The notes: a model not told the origin generated them from the sequence alone. DNA of 64,000 nt from Billgrantia azerbaijanica (GCA_004551485.1 SBLD01000011.1:62001-126000), one strand, 5' to 3'; shown: positions 42,228 through 51,431, numbered from the stretch's first letter. A program made the numbers and translations.

Positions 42228-43152
42228 CCGGATTTCCGACTACTACACGCTGCCCCTCGACGACTGGATCGAGTTCTTCGTCAAGGACTGGCTGGTGCCC
42301 AACTTCCGGCCGGTCTTCCAGGCGGTGCAGTGGCCGATCGACCAGGTGCTTGGCGGGCTGGAGGCGTTCCTGCTGTGGCTGCCCTACCCGGTCTTCGTGG
42401 TGGTGGTGCCGCTGATCGCCTGGCGCGTGGCGGGCGGTGGCGTGGCGCTCTTCACCCTGCTGTCGCTGCTGTTCATCGACCTGCTGGGCATCTGGCGGGA
42501 GACCATGGTGACGCTCGCCATGATCCTCACGGCGGTGGCCTTCTGCGTGTTGGTGGGGGTGCCGCTGGGCATCCTCGCCGCGCGCAGCGACCGCTTCGCC
42601 AGCATCATCCGCCCGGTGCTCGACATCATGCAGACGATCCCGCCCTTCGTGTACCTGGTGCCCATCGTCATGCTGTTCGGAGTGGGCATCGTGCCGGGGG
42701 TGATCGCCACCATCATCTTCGCCCTGCCACCGGTGATCCGCCTGACCAACCTGGGCATCCGCCAGGTGCAGGCGGAACTGGTGGAGGCGGGGCTCGCCTT
42801 CGGCTCGACGCGCCGCCAGCTGCTCTTCGAGATTCAGATCCCGCTGGCGCTGCGCACCATCATGGCCGGCCTCAACCAGACGCTGATGCTATCGCTGTCG
42901 ATGGTGGTGATCGCCGCCCTGATCGGCGCCGGTGGCCTGGGGCTGACCGTGTTCACCGGTCTGGGGCGCCTGGATATCGGCCGGGCCACGCTGGGCGGCA
43001 TCGGCATCGTGCTGCTGGCCATCATGCTCGACCGTATCACCCAGGCGCTCGGCGAGGGACGTCAGGCCCGAAGGCCGGGAGTGAAAAACACCCTGATCCG
43101 CTTGTTCAAGGGACTCTTTCAAGGGAGCAGGGCATACGACGAACGCCGCTGA
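42220..43152 (+). CDS. proW: Glycine betaine/proline ABC transporter permease
   Basis: A 310-residue permease. A long N-terminal segment before the first core helix (LPLDDWIEFFVKDWLVPNFRPVFQAVQWPIDQVLGG) is typical of ProW. The core has GVPLGILAARSDRFASIIRPVLDIMQTIPPFVYLVPIVMLFGVG and the EAA-like loop ELVEAGLAFGSTRRQLLFEIQIPLALRTIMAG. Overlaps the end of proV. Confidence 0.92.
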   Translation: MADRISDYYTLPLDDWIEFFVKDWLVPNFRPVFQAVQWPIDQVLGGLEAFLLWLPYPVFVVVVPLIAWRVAGGGVALFTLLSLLFIDLLGIWRETMVTLAMILTAVAFCVLVGVPLGILAARSDRFASIIRPVLDIMQTIPPFVYLVPIVMLFGVGIVPGVIATIIFALPPVIRLTNLGIRQVQAELVEAGLAFGSTRRQLLFEIQIPLALRTIMAGLNQTLMLSLSMVVIAALIGAGGLGLTVFTGLGRLDIGRATLGGIGIVLLAIMLDRITQALGEGRQARRPGVKNTLIRLFKGLFQGSRAYDERR

Positions 43153-43203
43153 GCGGATCGCGGTACGTCCGTGCCGTGATCCTGCAACGCAGGAGGAGAC
43201 ACC

Positions 43204-44256
43204 ATGGACATGACACGCAAGACAGGCCAACGCACCCTGCTGGCAGGCGCCATGGCGGCACTGCTGCTGGCGCCGGCCGGCCAGCTCCTTGCGGACGCGC
43301 ATCTTCCGGGCGAGGGTGTCGCGGTGACACCGGCCCGCGCCACCTGGGACACCGGCTGGTTCCCGGCCGCCGTCTACAGCCATCTTCTGGAGGAGTTGGG
43401 CTATGAGGTGGATCGTCCCACCACCCTCGACAACCCGCCCTTCTACCAGTCGGTGGCCCAGGGCGACGTGGACTTCTGGGTCAACGGCTGGTTCCCGCTG
43501 CACAACACCTACCGCAGCACCTTCGAACAGGGCGCCGAGCTGATCGGCTACGTCGCCCAGGGCGGGGCCCTGCAGGGCTATCTGGTCGACAAGGCGACCG
43601 CCGATGAGCACGGCATCACCGGTCTCGAGGACTTCAAGAAGCCCGAGATCGCCGCCCTGTTCGACTCCGACGACAACGGCAAGGCTGAACTGGTTGCCTG
43701 CCCGCCGGGGTGGGGCTGCGAGCTGGTGATCACCCACCAACTCGAGGCCTATGGCCTCGCCGATACCGTCGAGCCGATCAAGGCGAGCTATTCCGCCTCC
43801 ATGGCCGACGCCCTGGGCCGTTACCAAGAGGGCGGCTCGATCTTCTTCTACACCTGGACCCCCAACTGGACGGTGGGCCTGCTCAAGCCGGGCGAGGACG
43901 TGGTCTGGCTCACCGTGGACGAGGCTAGCCTGCCCGAGGACCAGAAGCAGTTCGAGGACGCCACCGTGGTCGAGGACGTCGCGGGCTGCACCGAGGATCC
44001 CTGCAATCTGGGCTGGCCGGCCAACGACATCCGCCCGGTGGTCAACAGCGAGTTCGCGGCCAACAACCCGGCGGCGGCCAAGCTGTTCGAGGTAGTGCGG
44101 ATCTCTGTCGACGACATCTTTGCCCAGAACGCCAAGATGTTCGACGGCGAGGACAGCGAGAGCGACATCCAGCGCCACGCCGAGGAGTGGATCGAAGCCA
44201 ACCGCGAGCAGGTCGATGGCTGGCTCGAGCAGGCACGCCAGGCAGCGGCCATGTGA
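43204..44256 (+). CDS. proX: Glycine betaine/proline-binding periplasmic protein
   Basis: A 350-residue protein with a signal peptide (cleavage near LLADA). ProX features: ATWDTGWFPAAVYSHLLEELGYEV, GDVDFWVNGWFPLHNTYRS, and FFYTWTPNWTVGLLKPGEDVVWL with aromatic ligands for the quaternary amine. Cysteines in ACPPGWGCE and GCTEDPCN are placed as in ProX disulfides. A good ribosome site (GCAGGAGGAGACACC) precedes it. Third gene of proVWX. Confidence 0.92.
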   Translation: MDMTRKTGQRTLLAGAMAALLLAPAGQLLADAHLPGEGVAVTPARATWDTGWFPAAVYSHLLEELGYEVDRPTTLDNPPFYQSVAQGDVDFWVNGWFPLHNTYRSTFEQGAELIGYVAQGGALQGYLVDKATADEHGITGLEDFKKPEIAALFDSDDNGKAELVACPPGWGCELVITHQLEAYGLADTVEPIKASYSASMADALGRYQEGGSIFFYTWTPNWTVGLLKPGEDVVWLTVDEASLPEDQKQFEDATVVEDVAGCTEDPCNLGWPANDIRPVVNSEFAANNPAAAKLFEVVRISVDDIFAQNAKMFDGEDSESDIQRHAEEWIEANREQVDGWLEQARQAAAM

Positions 44257-44365
44257 CGCGGCACGACAGCGTTACGTCCGCCGCACCGCGGGCAGTGTTC
44301 CGCGGCGTGGCGGGCGAGGTGCGAGGGAGGGAGCGAGCTGGGCATCTGGCGTGACATCACGCATG

Positions 44366-44403
44366 TTGCATTGCACAAAACACCTTGCTATGCTGCAATG
44401 CAA
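44366..44403. promoter_or_regulatory. Inverted repeat upstream of phasin gene (candidate PhaR operator)
   Basis: TTGCATTGCA (44366-44375) and TGCAATGCAA (44394-44403) are perfect complements 18 bp apart, 55 bp before the phasin ATG. Phasin genes are commonly repressed by PhaR at TGC-rich palindromes, so this is a plausible operator; the link to PhaR is inference. Confidence 0.55.
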
Positions 44404-44457
44404 CAAGGCGGTTCCGGTGGATCCTGCCTTGGTCACCCGAATCAGAGGAGGTGTTTC

Positions 44458-44808
44458 ATGAGCAAGACCAACCCGTCCGCAACCCAGCAGTTCGAGACCC
44501 TGTTCGTCGCCCCGAGCCGTGCCTTCGGCTCGCTCGGCCTCGAGTACACCGAGAAGCTGCTGGCCGCCCAGTTCGACGCCGCGCGCGCCTACACCGACCT
44601 GAGCCTGGCCCAGGCCCGCGCCTGGCTCGACGTCAAGGACATCGAGGGGCTCAAGCAGGTCGTCGAGGCCCAGCAGAAGGCCGCCCAGGAGCTGGGCGAG
44701 CGCGTCAAGGGCGACGCCGAGAAGGTGGTTACCCTGAGCCAGGAGTTCCTGCAGAAGGGGCAGAAGCTGACCGAGGAAAACGTCAAGGCGGCCAGCGCCG
44801 CCCGGTAA
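44458..44808 (+). CDS. Phasin family protein (PHA granule-associated)
   Basis: A 116-residue, nearly all-helical protein with the phasin_2 pattern: FETLFVAPSRAFGSLGLEYTEKLLAAQFDAARAYTDLSLAQARAWLDVKDIEGLKQVVEAQQKAAQELGERVKGDAEKVV and an Ala/Lys-rich tail. Phasins coat polyhydroxyalkanoate granules. The ATG follows AGAGGAGGTGTTTC. Transcribed alone, with a strong terminator and an upstream inverted repeat. Confidence 0.85.
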   Translation: MSKTNPSATQQFETLFVAPSRAFGSLGLEYTEKLLAAQFDAARAYTDLSLAQARAWLDVKDIEGLKQVVEAQQKAAQELGERVKGDAEKVVTLSQEFLQKGQKLTEENVKAASAAR

Positions 44809-44853
44809 GCCATGCCGCCCGGTACGCCACCGCGGCGTGCCATCAGTGCTCGC

Positions 44854-44887
44854 GGCCGCCGTCCCTCCGGACGGCGGCCTTTTCTTT
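44854..44887 (+). terminator. Rho-independent terminator of the phasin gene
   Basis: GGCCGCCGTCC-CTCC-GGACGGCGGCC (11-bp stem) followed by TTTTCTTT, 45 bp after the phasin stop. Confidence 0.85.
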
Positions 44888-44897
44888 GCTCACGCGG

Positions 44898-45509
44898 TCA
44901 CTCGCCGAGCAGCTCGATCACCTCCTCGTCCTCCACCTGACCGAAGTCGGCGAAGAACTGGCCGACGGCCATGAACCCTTCGGGAATCGCCAGGCACACT
45001 ACCTCGTCGGCCAGCGCCTCGAGGCGGCTCGCGGCGCTGGGGGAGGCGACACCCAGCGCGGCGATCAGGCGTGACGGGCGACCCTGGAGCGTCTCCAGCG
45101 CCGCCTCCATGGTGGCGCCGGTGGCGCTGCCGTCGTCGACCACGATCACCACGCGATCATCGGGTGGAATCGGCGGGCGCACCGGCGTGTAGCGCTCGCG
45201 ACGGGCGCGCAACACCTCCTGCTGGCGTGCGATCTCCCGCTCCACGGCGTCGGACGGGAAGTGCGCGGCTGCCGGGTCCAGGTGCACGCTGCCGGTCTCG
45301 CTGACCGCGCCGATGGCGTACTCCGGATTGCCCGGCGCGCCGATCTTGTGCACCAGCACCACGTCCAGTTCTCCTGCCAGCGCATCAGCCAGGCGGCGTC
45401 CCATGGGCACGCCGCCGCGGGGAATGGCCAGGACCAGCGGATTCTGCCCCTTGAAGCTTTCCAGGCGCCGTGCCAGGCGGTCGGCGGCGTCGAGACGGTC
45501 GCGGAACAT
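44898..45509 (-). CDS. Phosphoribosyltransferase-family protein
   Basis: A 203-residue type I PRT-fold protein. The PRPP loop is VVIVVDDGSATGATMEAALETL at ~125-146, and the N-terminal region is LVLAIPRGGVPMGRRLADALAGELDVVLVHKIGAPGNPEYAIGAV. This subgroup is seen as a standalone protein or fused to hydrolases; no true substrate is known. ATG 45509 follows GGAGGTCCACC. Next to, but divergent from, the purine region; it may or may not belong to purine salvage. Confidence 0.8.
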   Translation of the reverse strand: MFRDRLDAADRLARRLESFKGQNPLVLAIPRGGVPMGRRLADALAGELDVVLVHKIGAPGNPEYAIGAVSETGSVHLDPAAAHFPSDAVEREIARQQEVLRARRERYTPVRPPIPPDDRVVIVVDDGSATGATMEAALETLQGRPSRLIAALGVASPSAASRLEALADEVVCLAIPEGFMAVGQFFADFGQVEDEEVIELLGE

Positions 45510-45621
45510 GGTGGACCTCCTGAGGACGTCTTCTTCATCCCAGTGTAGCGGCTGGGCAATGCCAATGAGCAAGGGGCCGGCGGATGGCGGCACGGCGACC
45601 CTGCCAAATGTATTCATGGAA

Positions 45622-45647
45622 AATATTTTTGTGTACACAAAAATATT
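45622..45647. promoter_or_regulatory. 26-bp perfect palindrome, candidate purine-regulon operator
   Basis: Centre GTGTACAC with five T/A on each side and AATA/TATT ends; every base pairs with its mirror. It contains the TGTACACAA form of the TTGTATACAA box found in eight places in this region. It lies 111 bp upstream of the Tsx-like porin ATG. Confidence 0.75.
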
Positions 45648-45757
45648 GTGTATTGTTGCCAATGGTTGGGTTCATGACATGGCTCATGCCATGGGCCCGC
45701 CCATCGGGCGTCCCCGACGCCGATCTCGCGACAACAGCAATAACAGGAGATTTGCGC

Positions 45758-46621
45758 ATGAAGCGCGGCATACCTTCTCGCCACCGTGTCGTCACCGCCC
45801 TGGCAGCGGTCCTGGCGGCCGGCAGCGCCCAGGCCGCGACCTGGAGCGATACGGCCATCGGCTACCGCTACGGCACCGACTTCCATGAGCCGAGCAACCC
45901 CCGCGACGTGGAGAAGCACGTCCTGCAGTTCACCCACGCCAGCGGCCACTCGCTGGGGCAGCATTTCCTCAATCTGGACCTCCTGCAGTCGGATGACGCC
46001 GACCCGACCAACGGCAGCGACCGCGGTGCCACCGAGGCCTATCTCGTCTACCGCCACCAGCTGCATCTGGGCAAGCTCCGCGGCGAGCCCGTCGCCTTCG
46101 GGCCGGTGAAGGAGGTGGCGCTCACCGCCGGCTTCGATCTCAACACCAAGAACACCGCCTTCGCTCCGCGCAAGCGCCAGCTGCTGGTGGGCCCGACGCT
46201 GAAGTTCGACGTGCCGCGCGGCTTCTTCGATCTCAGCCTCTTCTACAGCCGCGAGTGGAACCACTGCGGCCTGGATGCCTGCGGCCTGCCGGGCAACCGC
46301 AACGCCATCGCCTTCGATCCCTACTACCAGATCAACCTGGCGTGGGGCCTGCCCTTCGAGGCCGGGGCGGTGCCGATGAAGTTCCAGGGCTTCTACAACT
46401 ACAACGGCGAGAAGGGCGACGACTACTTCGGGGTGGCCACCAAGCCCGAGCAGTTGATGCGCACCTCGCTGATGGTCGACGTGGGCCAACTGGCCTGGGG
46501 GAGCGAGTACACCCTGTGGGTGGGGCTGGGCTACGAGTACTGGCGCAACAAGTTCGGCAACCACGACAAGCCGGGCGTCGATACCGATGCGCTGACGCTC
46601 AACCTGGAGTGGCACTTCTAG
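45758..46621 (+). CDS. Tsx/OmpK-like outer-membrane nucleoside channel
   Basis: A 287-residue outer-membrane beta-barrel with a signal peptide (cleavage after SAQA). The Tsx family pattern is visible: GYRYGTDFHEPSNPRDVEKHVLQFTHASGHSLGQHFLNLDLL at the N-terminus and alternating strands ending in the aromatic terminal residue (LNLEWHF). It probably lets purine bases or nucleosides across the outer membrane. The NCS2 permease gene follows in the same direction and the 26-bp palindrome precedes it. Confidence 0.82.
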   Translation: MKRGIPSRHRVVTALAAVLAAGSAQAATWSDTAIGYRYGTDFHEPSNPRDVEKHVLQFTHASGHSLGQHFLNLDLLQSDDADPTNGSDRGATEAYLVYRHQLHLGKLRGEPVAFGPVKEVALTAGFDLNTKNTAFAPRKRQLLVGPTLKFDVPRGFFDLSLFYSREWNHCGLDACGLPGNRNAIAFDPYYQINLAWGLPFEAGAVPMKFQGFYNYNGEKGDDYFGVATKPEQLMRTSLMVDVGQLAWGSEYTLWVGLGYEYWRNKFGNHDKPGVDTDALTLNLEWHF

Positions 46622-46725
46622 GCGGTGCCGATTTCCCCGTTCGGCCCGCGCGCACCTGCCCGGAGCAGTGCAGGCCACGCCGATGGTGTACGGGCCGCCA
46701 GACAACAATGCGACTGGGTGAACCC

Positions 46726-48171
46726 ATGCGAACGCATCAACACAAGAACACCTCGATCTTCGATTTCTACGGGCAGCCGTCGCTCGCGAAGGCGCTGCCG
46801 CTGTCGCTCCAGCACGTGCTGGCCATGATCGCCGGCGTCATCACGCCGCCCATCATCATCGCCGGGGTGGTGGGCGCGACGCCCGAGGAGAAGCTGCTGC
46901 TGATCCAGGTGGCCGTGCTGGCCTCGGGCGTCTGCACGCTCTTCCATCTCTACGGCGTCTGGAAGTTCGGGGCGCGTCTGCCGGCGATCTTCGGCGTCGG
47001 CTTCGCCTATGTGCCGACGCTCATCGCCGTGGGCGGTCAGTTCGGCATCGAGGGCATCCTCGGCGCCCAGCTCATCGGTGGTATCACCATGATGGTGGTG
47101 GGCTACTTCATCCAGTACATCCGCCACCTCTTCCCGCCGGTGGTTGCCGGCACGGTGGTGCTGGTGATCGGCCTGTCGCTCTACGACATCGCCGTGCGTT
47201 ACATGGCGGGCAGCGGCAACGTCAACGCCCCCGACTTCGGCGAGCCATTGAACTGGATCGTGGGGCTCGTGACGCTGGTCACGGTGTTGGCCGCCTCGCA
47301 GTTCGGCAAGGGCGTCGTCAAGCTCTCGGCGATCATCGTGGGCATTCTGGTCGGCTATGGCATGTCGCTGTTTCTGGGCATGGTCAGCTTCGATTCGGTC
47401 GCCGAGGCCCGCTGGCTGGCGGTGCCGCAGGTAATGCCCTTCGAGATGGAGTTCCATACCTCGGCGCTCATCGCCATGGTGGTGATCTGCGTGATCAACT
47501 CGGTGCAGACCATCGGCGACCTGTCGGCGACCACCGTGGGCGGCATGAACCGCGAGCTGAAGACACCGGAGCTCACCGGCGGCCTGCTGGGCAACGGCCT
47601 GACCACGGCCGTGAGCGCCTTCTTCGGCGCCCTGCCCACCTCCACGTTCAGCCAGAACGTGGGCATCGTGGCCATGACCAAGGTGATCAGCCGCTTCGTG
47701 CTGGCGCTGGCCGGTGGCTTCATGCTGCTGGCGGGGCTCAGCCCCAAGTTCGGCGCCATCATGACCACCATCCCCTACCCGGTGCTTGGCGGGGCGACCA
47801 TCACGGTGTTCGGGATGATCACCATGACCGGCATCAAGCTGCTCATCAAGGACGAGCTCTCCGCGCGCAACATGACCATCGTGGGCCTGGCGCTGGCGCT
47901 GAGCCTGGGCATCGCCGAGGTGCCGGCGGCGATCGAGCGCTTCCCCGAGTGGCTGCGCAGCGTGATCGGCGGTGCGCCCATCGTGGTGGCGGCGATCACT
48001 GCCTTCGTGCTCAACCTGGTGCTGCCCCACGCCTCGTTGGCCGATGAGGCGCGTGAGCGCGAGGCGATCGCCGCGGCCGAGGCAGGGGCCGAGGAGGCCG
48101 GCTCGACGGAGGCGCCGCGCGAGCGGCGTGCGGCAGGCAAGACGGCGCCCAACGGCGCTCAGGGCGGCTAA
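46726..48171 (+). CDS. NCS2-family purine permease (urate/xanthine type)
   Basis: A 481-residue proton symporter with 12-14 helices. Motifs: LSLQHVLAMIAGVITPPIII, FGARLPAIFGVGFAYVPTL, QTIGDLSATTVGGMNRELKTPELTGGLLGNGLTT (the family signature with the Asn/Gln-rich substrate site) and PTSTFSQNVGIVAMTKV. It moves urate or xanthine rather than uracil, judging by context with PuuD, UraH and UraD. Starts at 46708 or 46726 are both possible; neither has a strong ribosome site. A Glu/Ala-rich tail ends the protein. Confidence 0.88.
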   Translation: MRTHQHKNTSIFDFYGQPSLAKALPLSLQHVLAMIAGVITPPIIIAGVVGATPEEKLLLIQVAVLASGVCTLFHLYGVWKFGARLPAIFGVGFAYVPTLIAVGGQFGIEGILGAQLIGGITMMVVGYFIQYIRHLFPPVVAGTVVLVIGLSLYDIAVRYMAGSGNVNAPDFGEPLNWIVGLVTLVTVLAASQFGKGVVKLSAIIVGILVGYGMSLFLGMVSFDSVAEARWLAVPQVMPFEMEFHTSALIAMVVICVINSVQTIGDLSATTVGGMNRELKTPELTGGLLGNGLTTAVSAFFGALPTSTFSQNVGIVAMTKVISRFVLALAGGFMLLAGLSPKFGAIMTTIPYPVLGGATITVFGMITMTGIKLLIKDELSARNMTIVGLALALSLGIAEVPAAIERFPEWLRSVIGGAPIVVAAITAFVLNLVLPHASLADEAREREAIAAAEAGAEEAGSTEAPRERRAAGKTAPNGAQGG

Positions 48172-48274
48172 GCGGCGTGCGGCCGTCGCCCGGCGGCCGC
48201 ATCCGATCGTGCAACGCAAGGCGAGCGGCGGGTTCCCCCGCCGCTCGCTTCGACTGCGTGAGACATGTGGGGCG

Positions 48275-48802
48275 TCAGCTTGCGGCGCGCGCCTCCAGGC
48301 GGAAGCGGGCGATGCGGTTGATCTGCTCGATGGCGGTGCGGCGCTCCTCCTCGAGCGAATTCTCCAGGCGCGTCTCGAAGGCGGCGAGGATGGCATGGCG
48401 GTCGCTGCCCTTCACGGCCATCACGAAGGGGAAGGCGAACTTCGCCTTGTAGGCGGCATTCAGGCGCTCGAAGCGGGCCATTTCCTCTGGGGTGCACTGG
48501 TCGAGGCCGGCCCCGGCCTGCTCGCGGGTCGAGTCGTCGGTCAGTTCGCCGGCGATGGCAGCCTTGCCAGCCAGGTCCGGGTGGGCGCGGATCACCTCGA
48601 GCTGACGCTCGGGCGGCGCTTCGCGCAGCGTCCGGCCCATCGCCGCGGCGAGGCCCGAGGGCGTGTCCTCGCGGGTTGTCAGGCCGCGCATCCAGGTGTC
48701 GGCCGCGACCCAGGGGGAGTGCTCGTAGATGTCGCCATAGCCATCCACGAAGGCGTCGCGGTCGAGGCTACTGGGGCGGGGGGCAAGAGTCTGTTCGGTC
48801 AT
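48275..48802 (-). CDS. uraD: 2-oxo-4-hydroxy-4-carboxy-5-ureidoimidazoline decarboxylase
   Basis: A 175-residue all-helical protein that decarboxylates OHCU to (S)-allantoin. Catalytic His74 lies in IRAHPDLAGK; Glu94 in STREQAGAGLD and the FPFVMAVKGSDRHAIL block match the family. It is divergent from uraH with a regulatory box between them. Confidence 0.92.
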   Translation of the reverse strand: MTEQTLAPRPSSLDRDAFVDGYGDIYEHSPWVAADTWMRGLTTREDTPSGLAAAMGRTLREAPPERQLEVIRAHPDLAGKAAIAGELTDDSTREQAGAGLDQCTPEEMARFERLNAAYKAKFAFPFVMAVKGSDRHAILAAFETRLENSLEEERRTAIEQINRIARFRLEARAAS

Positions 48803-48833
48803 TTCGCGCTCCGTTGTGATTGGTGTTCATAAA

Positions 48834-48843
48834 TTGTATACAG
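48834..48843. promoter_or_regulatory. TTGTATACAG box between uraD and uraH
   Basis: TTGTATACAG within an AT-rich patch, 32 bp before uraD and 105 bp before uraH; matches the shared box at 9 of 10 positions. Confidence 0.7.
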
Positions 48844-48947
48844 AAAAACTTTGAAATGTACCCCAATAGGCGCTAAAACTGTTCCATATGGTATCCACAT
48901 GATGCCGGCCACGTGTCGGTATAACCAGCGTGCAAGAGGAGAAACCC

Positions 48948-49301
48948 ATGGGCTATCTGACCACCCACGTCCTGGACACCGCACAGGGGCGCCCCGGCGA
49001 GGGTATCCGCATCGAGGTCTATCGCCTGATGGACGGCGAGCGCACCCGTGTCACGGAGGTCGTGACCAATGACGACGGCCGCTGCGACGGTCCCATCCTG
49101 GAGGGCGAGGCGTTCGCCGCCGGCGAGTACGAGCTGGTGTTCCATGCCGGCGACTACCTGCGGGCACAGGGCGTCGCTGCGGACGAGCCGCGCTTCCTGG
49201 ACGTCATCCCGCTGCGCTTCGGCGTGGCCGATGCCAGCCAGCACTACCACGTGCCGCTGCTGCTCTCGCCCTATGGCTACTCCACCTACCGCGGCAGCTG
49301 A
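48948..49301 (+). CDS. uraH: 5-hydroxyisourate hydrolase (transthyretin-like)
   Basis: A 117-residue HIU hydrolase converting 5-hydroxyisourate to OHCU. N-terminal [17 protein letters not shown] (His7) and the C-terminal signature YRGS at 114-117 are diagnostic; [19 protein letters not shown] is intact. ATG 48948 follows AGGAGAAACCC. Co-directional with puuD 89 bp downstream. Confidence 0.95.
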   Translation: MGYLTTHVLDTAQGRPGEGIRIEVYRLMDGERTRVTEVVTNDDGRCDGPILEGEAFAAGEYELVFHAGDYLRAQGVAADEPRFLDVIPLRFGVADASQHYHVPLLLSPYGYSTYRGS

Positions 49302-49390
49302 GCGACGCCGCCCGCGGCTCTCACGGCCGACTGCCAACACGGCGTTCGACAAGACTTCCAACAACAACACAATGAGGTGAGGTTCCCTTC

Positions 49391-50596
49391 ATGCAAGCCT
49401 ACCTGCTGGATTTCGCCAACTTCATGATGCGCTGGCTGCACGTCATCGCGGCCATCGCCTGGATCGGCGAATCGATCTACTTCGTGATGCTGGACAACAG
49501 CCTGCGCACGCCCAAGGCCACCGAGGACCGCGACAAGGGCGTGTTCGGCGAGATGTGGGCCGTGCACGGCGGCGGCTTCTATCACAACCAGAAATACGCC
49601 ACGGCGCCGGCCAAGCTGCCGGAAGACCTGCACTGGTCGTTCTGGAAGGCTTACACCACCTGGCTGTCGGGCTTCGCGCTGTTCGTCATGCTCTACATGA
49701 CCAGCCCCGGCTTCTACCTGGTCAACACCAACAGCGACTGGGCCTGGGTGGCCAACATGAGCGGCTGGCAGGCCAACGTGCTGGCATTGCTCTTCCTGCT
49801 CGGCGGCTGGGTCGTCTACAACGAGCTGTGCAAGCGTATCAGCCCAAACATGGACCGGGACGGCCTGCTGAGCATCGCCGTGGCGGTGATGATGGTGGTG
49901 GTCGCCTATCTCAGCACCCAGCTCTTCACCGGTCGCGCGGCCTTCCTGCTCACCGGTGCGGTGATGGCCACGGCGATGTCGGCCAACGTCTTCTTCTGGA
50001 TCATTCCCGGCCAGCGTCGCATGGTGGCCGCGATGAAGGCGGGCGAAGCGCCCAACCCGCTGGACGGCAAGCGCGGCAAGCAGCGCTCGGTGCACAACAC
50101 CTACTTCACCCTGCCGGTGGTGCTGCTGATGATCAGCAACCACTACTCCTTCGCCTACTCCCACGACCATGCCTGGGTGATCATGTCGCTGTTCATCTTC
50201 GGCGGCGCGCTGATTCGCCAGTTCTTCGTGCTGATGCACGCCGGCAAGATCCAGCCCGCCTACCCCGTGGCCGGTACCGCGCTGATTGCCGCGGCCTTCT
50301 GGGTGGCCATGCCCAGCGCCTCGACGACCGCCAATGCCGTGGCGGCCGAGCAGTCGACGAGCCTGGCCGAGGTCGAGGCGATCATCGAGGCGCGCTGCGT
50401 TGCCTGCCACTCCAGCAACCCGAGCCAGGCGGGCTTCAACTCCGCACCGGCCGGCCTGGCCTATGACACCACCACCCAGATCGAAAGCCAGCAGGCCAAG
50501 ATCCGCGAGGTGGTGACCAGCGGCTACATGCCGCTCGGCAACATGACCGGCATGACCGACGAGGAGCGCGCGGCCATCGCCGCCTGGACGGAGTGA
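49391..50596 (+). CDS. puuD: Membrane urate hydroxylase with cytochrome c domain
   Basis: A 401-residue PuuD. About eight transmembrane helices (FANFMMRWLHVIAAIAWIGESIYFVMLDN, HHH-type region RSVHNTYFTLPVVLLMISNHYSFAYSHDHAW) precede a C-terminal cytochrome c domain with heme motif CVACH at 336-340 and candidate axial Met in MPLGNMTGM. It oxidises urate to 5-hydroxyisourate and hands electrons to the respiratory chain, replacing soluble uricase. The products are then processed by UraH and UraD. Confidence 0.92.
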   Translation: MQAYLLDFANFMMRWLHVIAAIAWIGESIYFVMLDNSLRTPKATEDRDKGVFGEMWAVHGGGFYHNQKYATAPAKLPEDLHWSFWKAYTTWLSGFALFVMLYMTSPGFYLVNTNSDWAWVANMSGWQANVLALLFLLGGWVVYNELCKRISPNMDRDGLLSIAVAVMMVVVAYLSTQLFTGRAAFLLTGAVMATAMSANVFFWIIPGQRRMVAAMKAGEAPNPLDGKRGKQRSVHNTYFTLPVVLLMISNHYSFAYSHDHAWVIMSLFIFGGALIRQFFVLMHAGKIQPAYPVAGTALIAAAFWVAMPSASTTANAVAAEQSTSLAEVEAIIEARCVACHSSNPSQAGFNSAPAGLAYDTTTQIESQQAKIREVVTSGYMPLGNMTGMTDEERAAIAAWTE

Positions 50597-50646
50597 CGCG
50601 GCCGGGCGGCTGCGACCATCGCGCGGGTTCGATTGCAGGCACCGGT

Positions 50647-50656
50647 TACGTATACA
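50647..50656. promoter_or_regulatory. Box before the GntR gene (autoregulation)
   Basis: On the minus strand this reads TTGTATACGT, matching eight of ten positions of the shared box, 38 bp before the GntR ATG. Suggests that the GntR protein controls itself. Confidence 0.55.
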
Positions 50657-50693
50657 ATTGAAGCGTGACCCGGTGCAGGCAAGGAGGAGTACC

Positions 50694-51431
50694 ATGAACC
50701 AGCTGGCGGATCATGCCGAGTCCCGCAAGGGGCGCGCCCGGCGCCTGGGCAAGAACGGCGACGGGGCCGAGCGCCACGAGGCGATCTACCGCTCGATCAG
50801 CGATGCCATCATCGAGCACCGCCTGCGCCCCGGCGCGCGGCTGCGCGAGGATGCACTGGCCGAGGTGTTCGGCATCAGCCGTACCGGCATCCGCAAGATC
50901 CTCCAGCGCCTGGCCCTCGAGCAGCTCGTGACGCTCACCCCGCGGCGCGGTGCGAGCGTCACCCGGCCCACCGCCGACGAGGCCAAGGATGTCTTCGACG
51001 CGCGGCAGATGGTGGAGTGCGGGCTGATGCCCGAGGTCGCCCGGCGCATCACCGAGGCCGACCTGCGCGAGCTGCGCGACATGGCGTGTCGCGAGCGCGA
51101 GGCGCTGCGCACCGGCGAGCAGAGCACCGCCATCAAGCTCTCCGCCGCCTTCCACGAGCGGCTCGCCCGGCTTTCCGGCAACGCCACCCTGGCCGAGTTC
51201 GTCGGCCGTCTCTGCTCGCGCTCCTCGCTGATCCTCGCGGTGTACGGCAGCCCCGGCCACCTCGGCTGCGAGTCCCACGACCACGACGACCTGATCGGCT
51301 ACCTGGAGGCCGGCAACGGCGAGCGCGCCGCGGCCTTCATGAGCCGCCACCTCAAGGCTATCGAGGCCTCGCTCTCCATCGTCGAGGAGGTGGACGAGGC
51401 GCCCGACCTGCACCGCATCTTCGGGCACTGA
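50694..51431 (+). CDS. GntR-family (FCD) regulator of purine/ureide genes
   Basis: A 245-residue regulator: a basic N-terminal arm (SRKGRARRLGKNGDG), winged helix at ~28-92 (AIIEHRLRPGARLREDALAEVFGISRTGIRKILQRLALEQLVTLTPRRGASV), and a C-terminal FCD effector domain with a His cluster in GCESHDHDDLIGYL and FMSRHL. Central position in the urate/allantoin region and eight matching palindromes in that region's promoter gaps make it the likely regulator. The effector is probably a purine or ureide. ATG 50694 follows GGAGGAGTACC. Confidence 0.85.
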   Translation: MNQLADHAESRKGRARRLGKNGDGAERHEAIYRSISDAIIEHRLRPGARLREDALAEVFGISRTGIRKILQRLALEQLVTLTPRRGASVTRPTADEAKDVFDARQMVECGLMPEVARRITEADLRELRDMACREREALRTGEQSTAIKLSAAFHERLARLSGNATLAEFVGRLCSRSSLILAVYGSPGHLGCESHDHDDLIGYLEAGNGERAAAFMSRHLKAIEASLSIVEEVDEAPDLHRIFGH

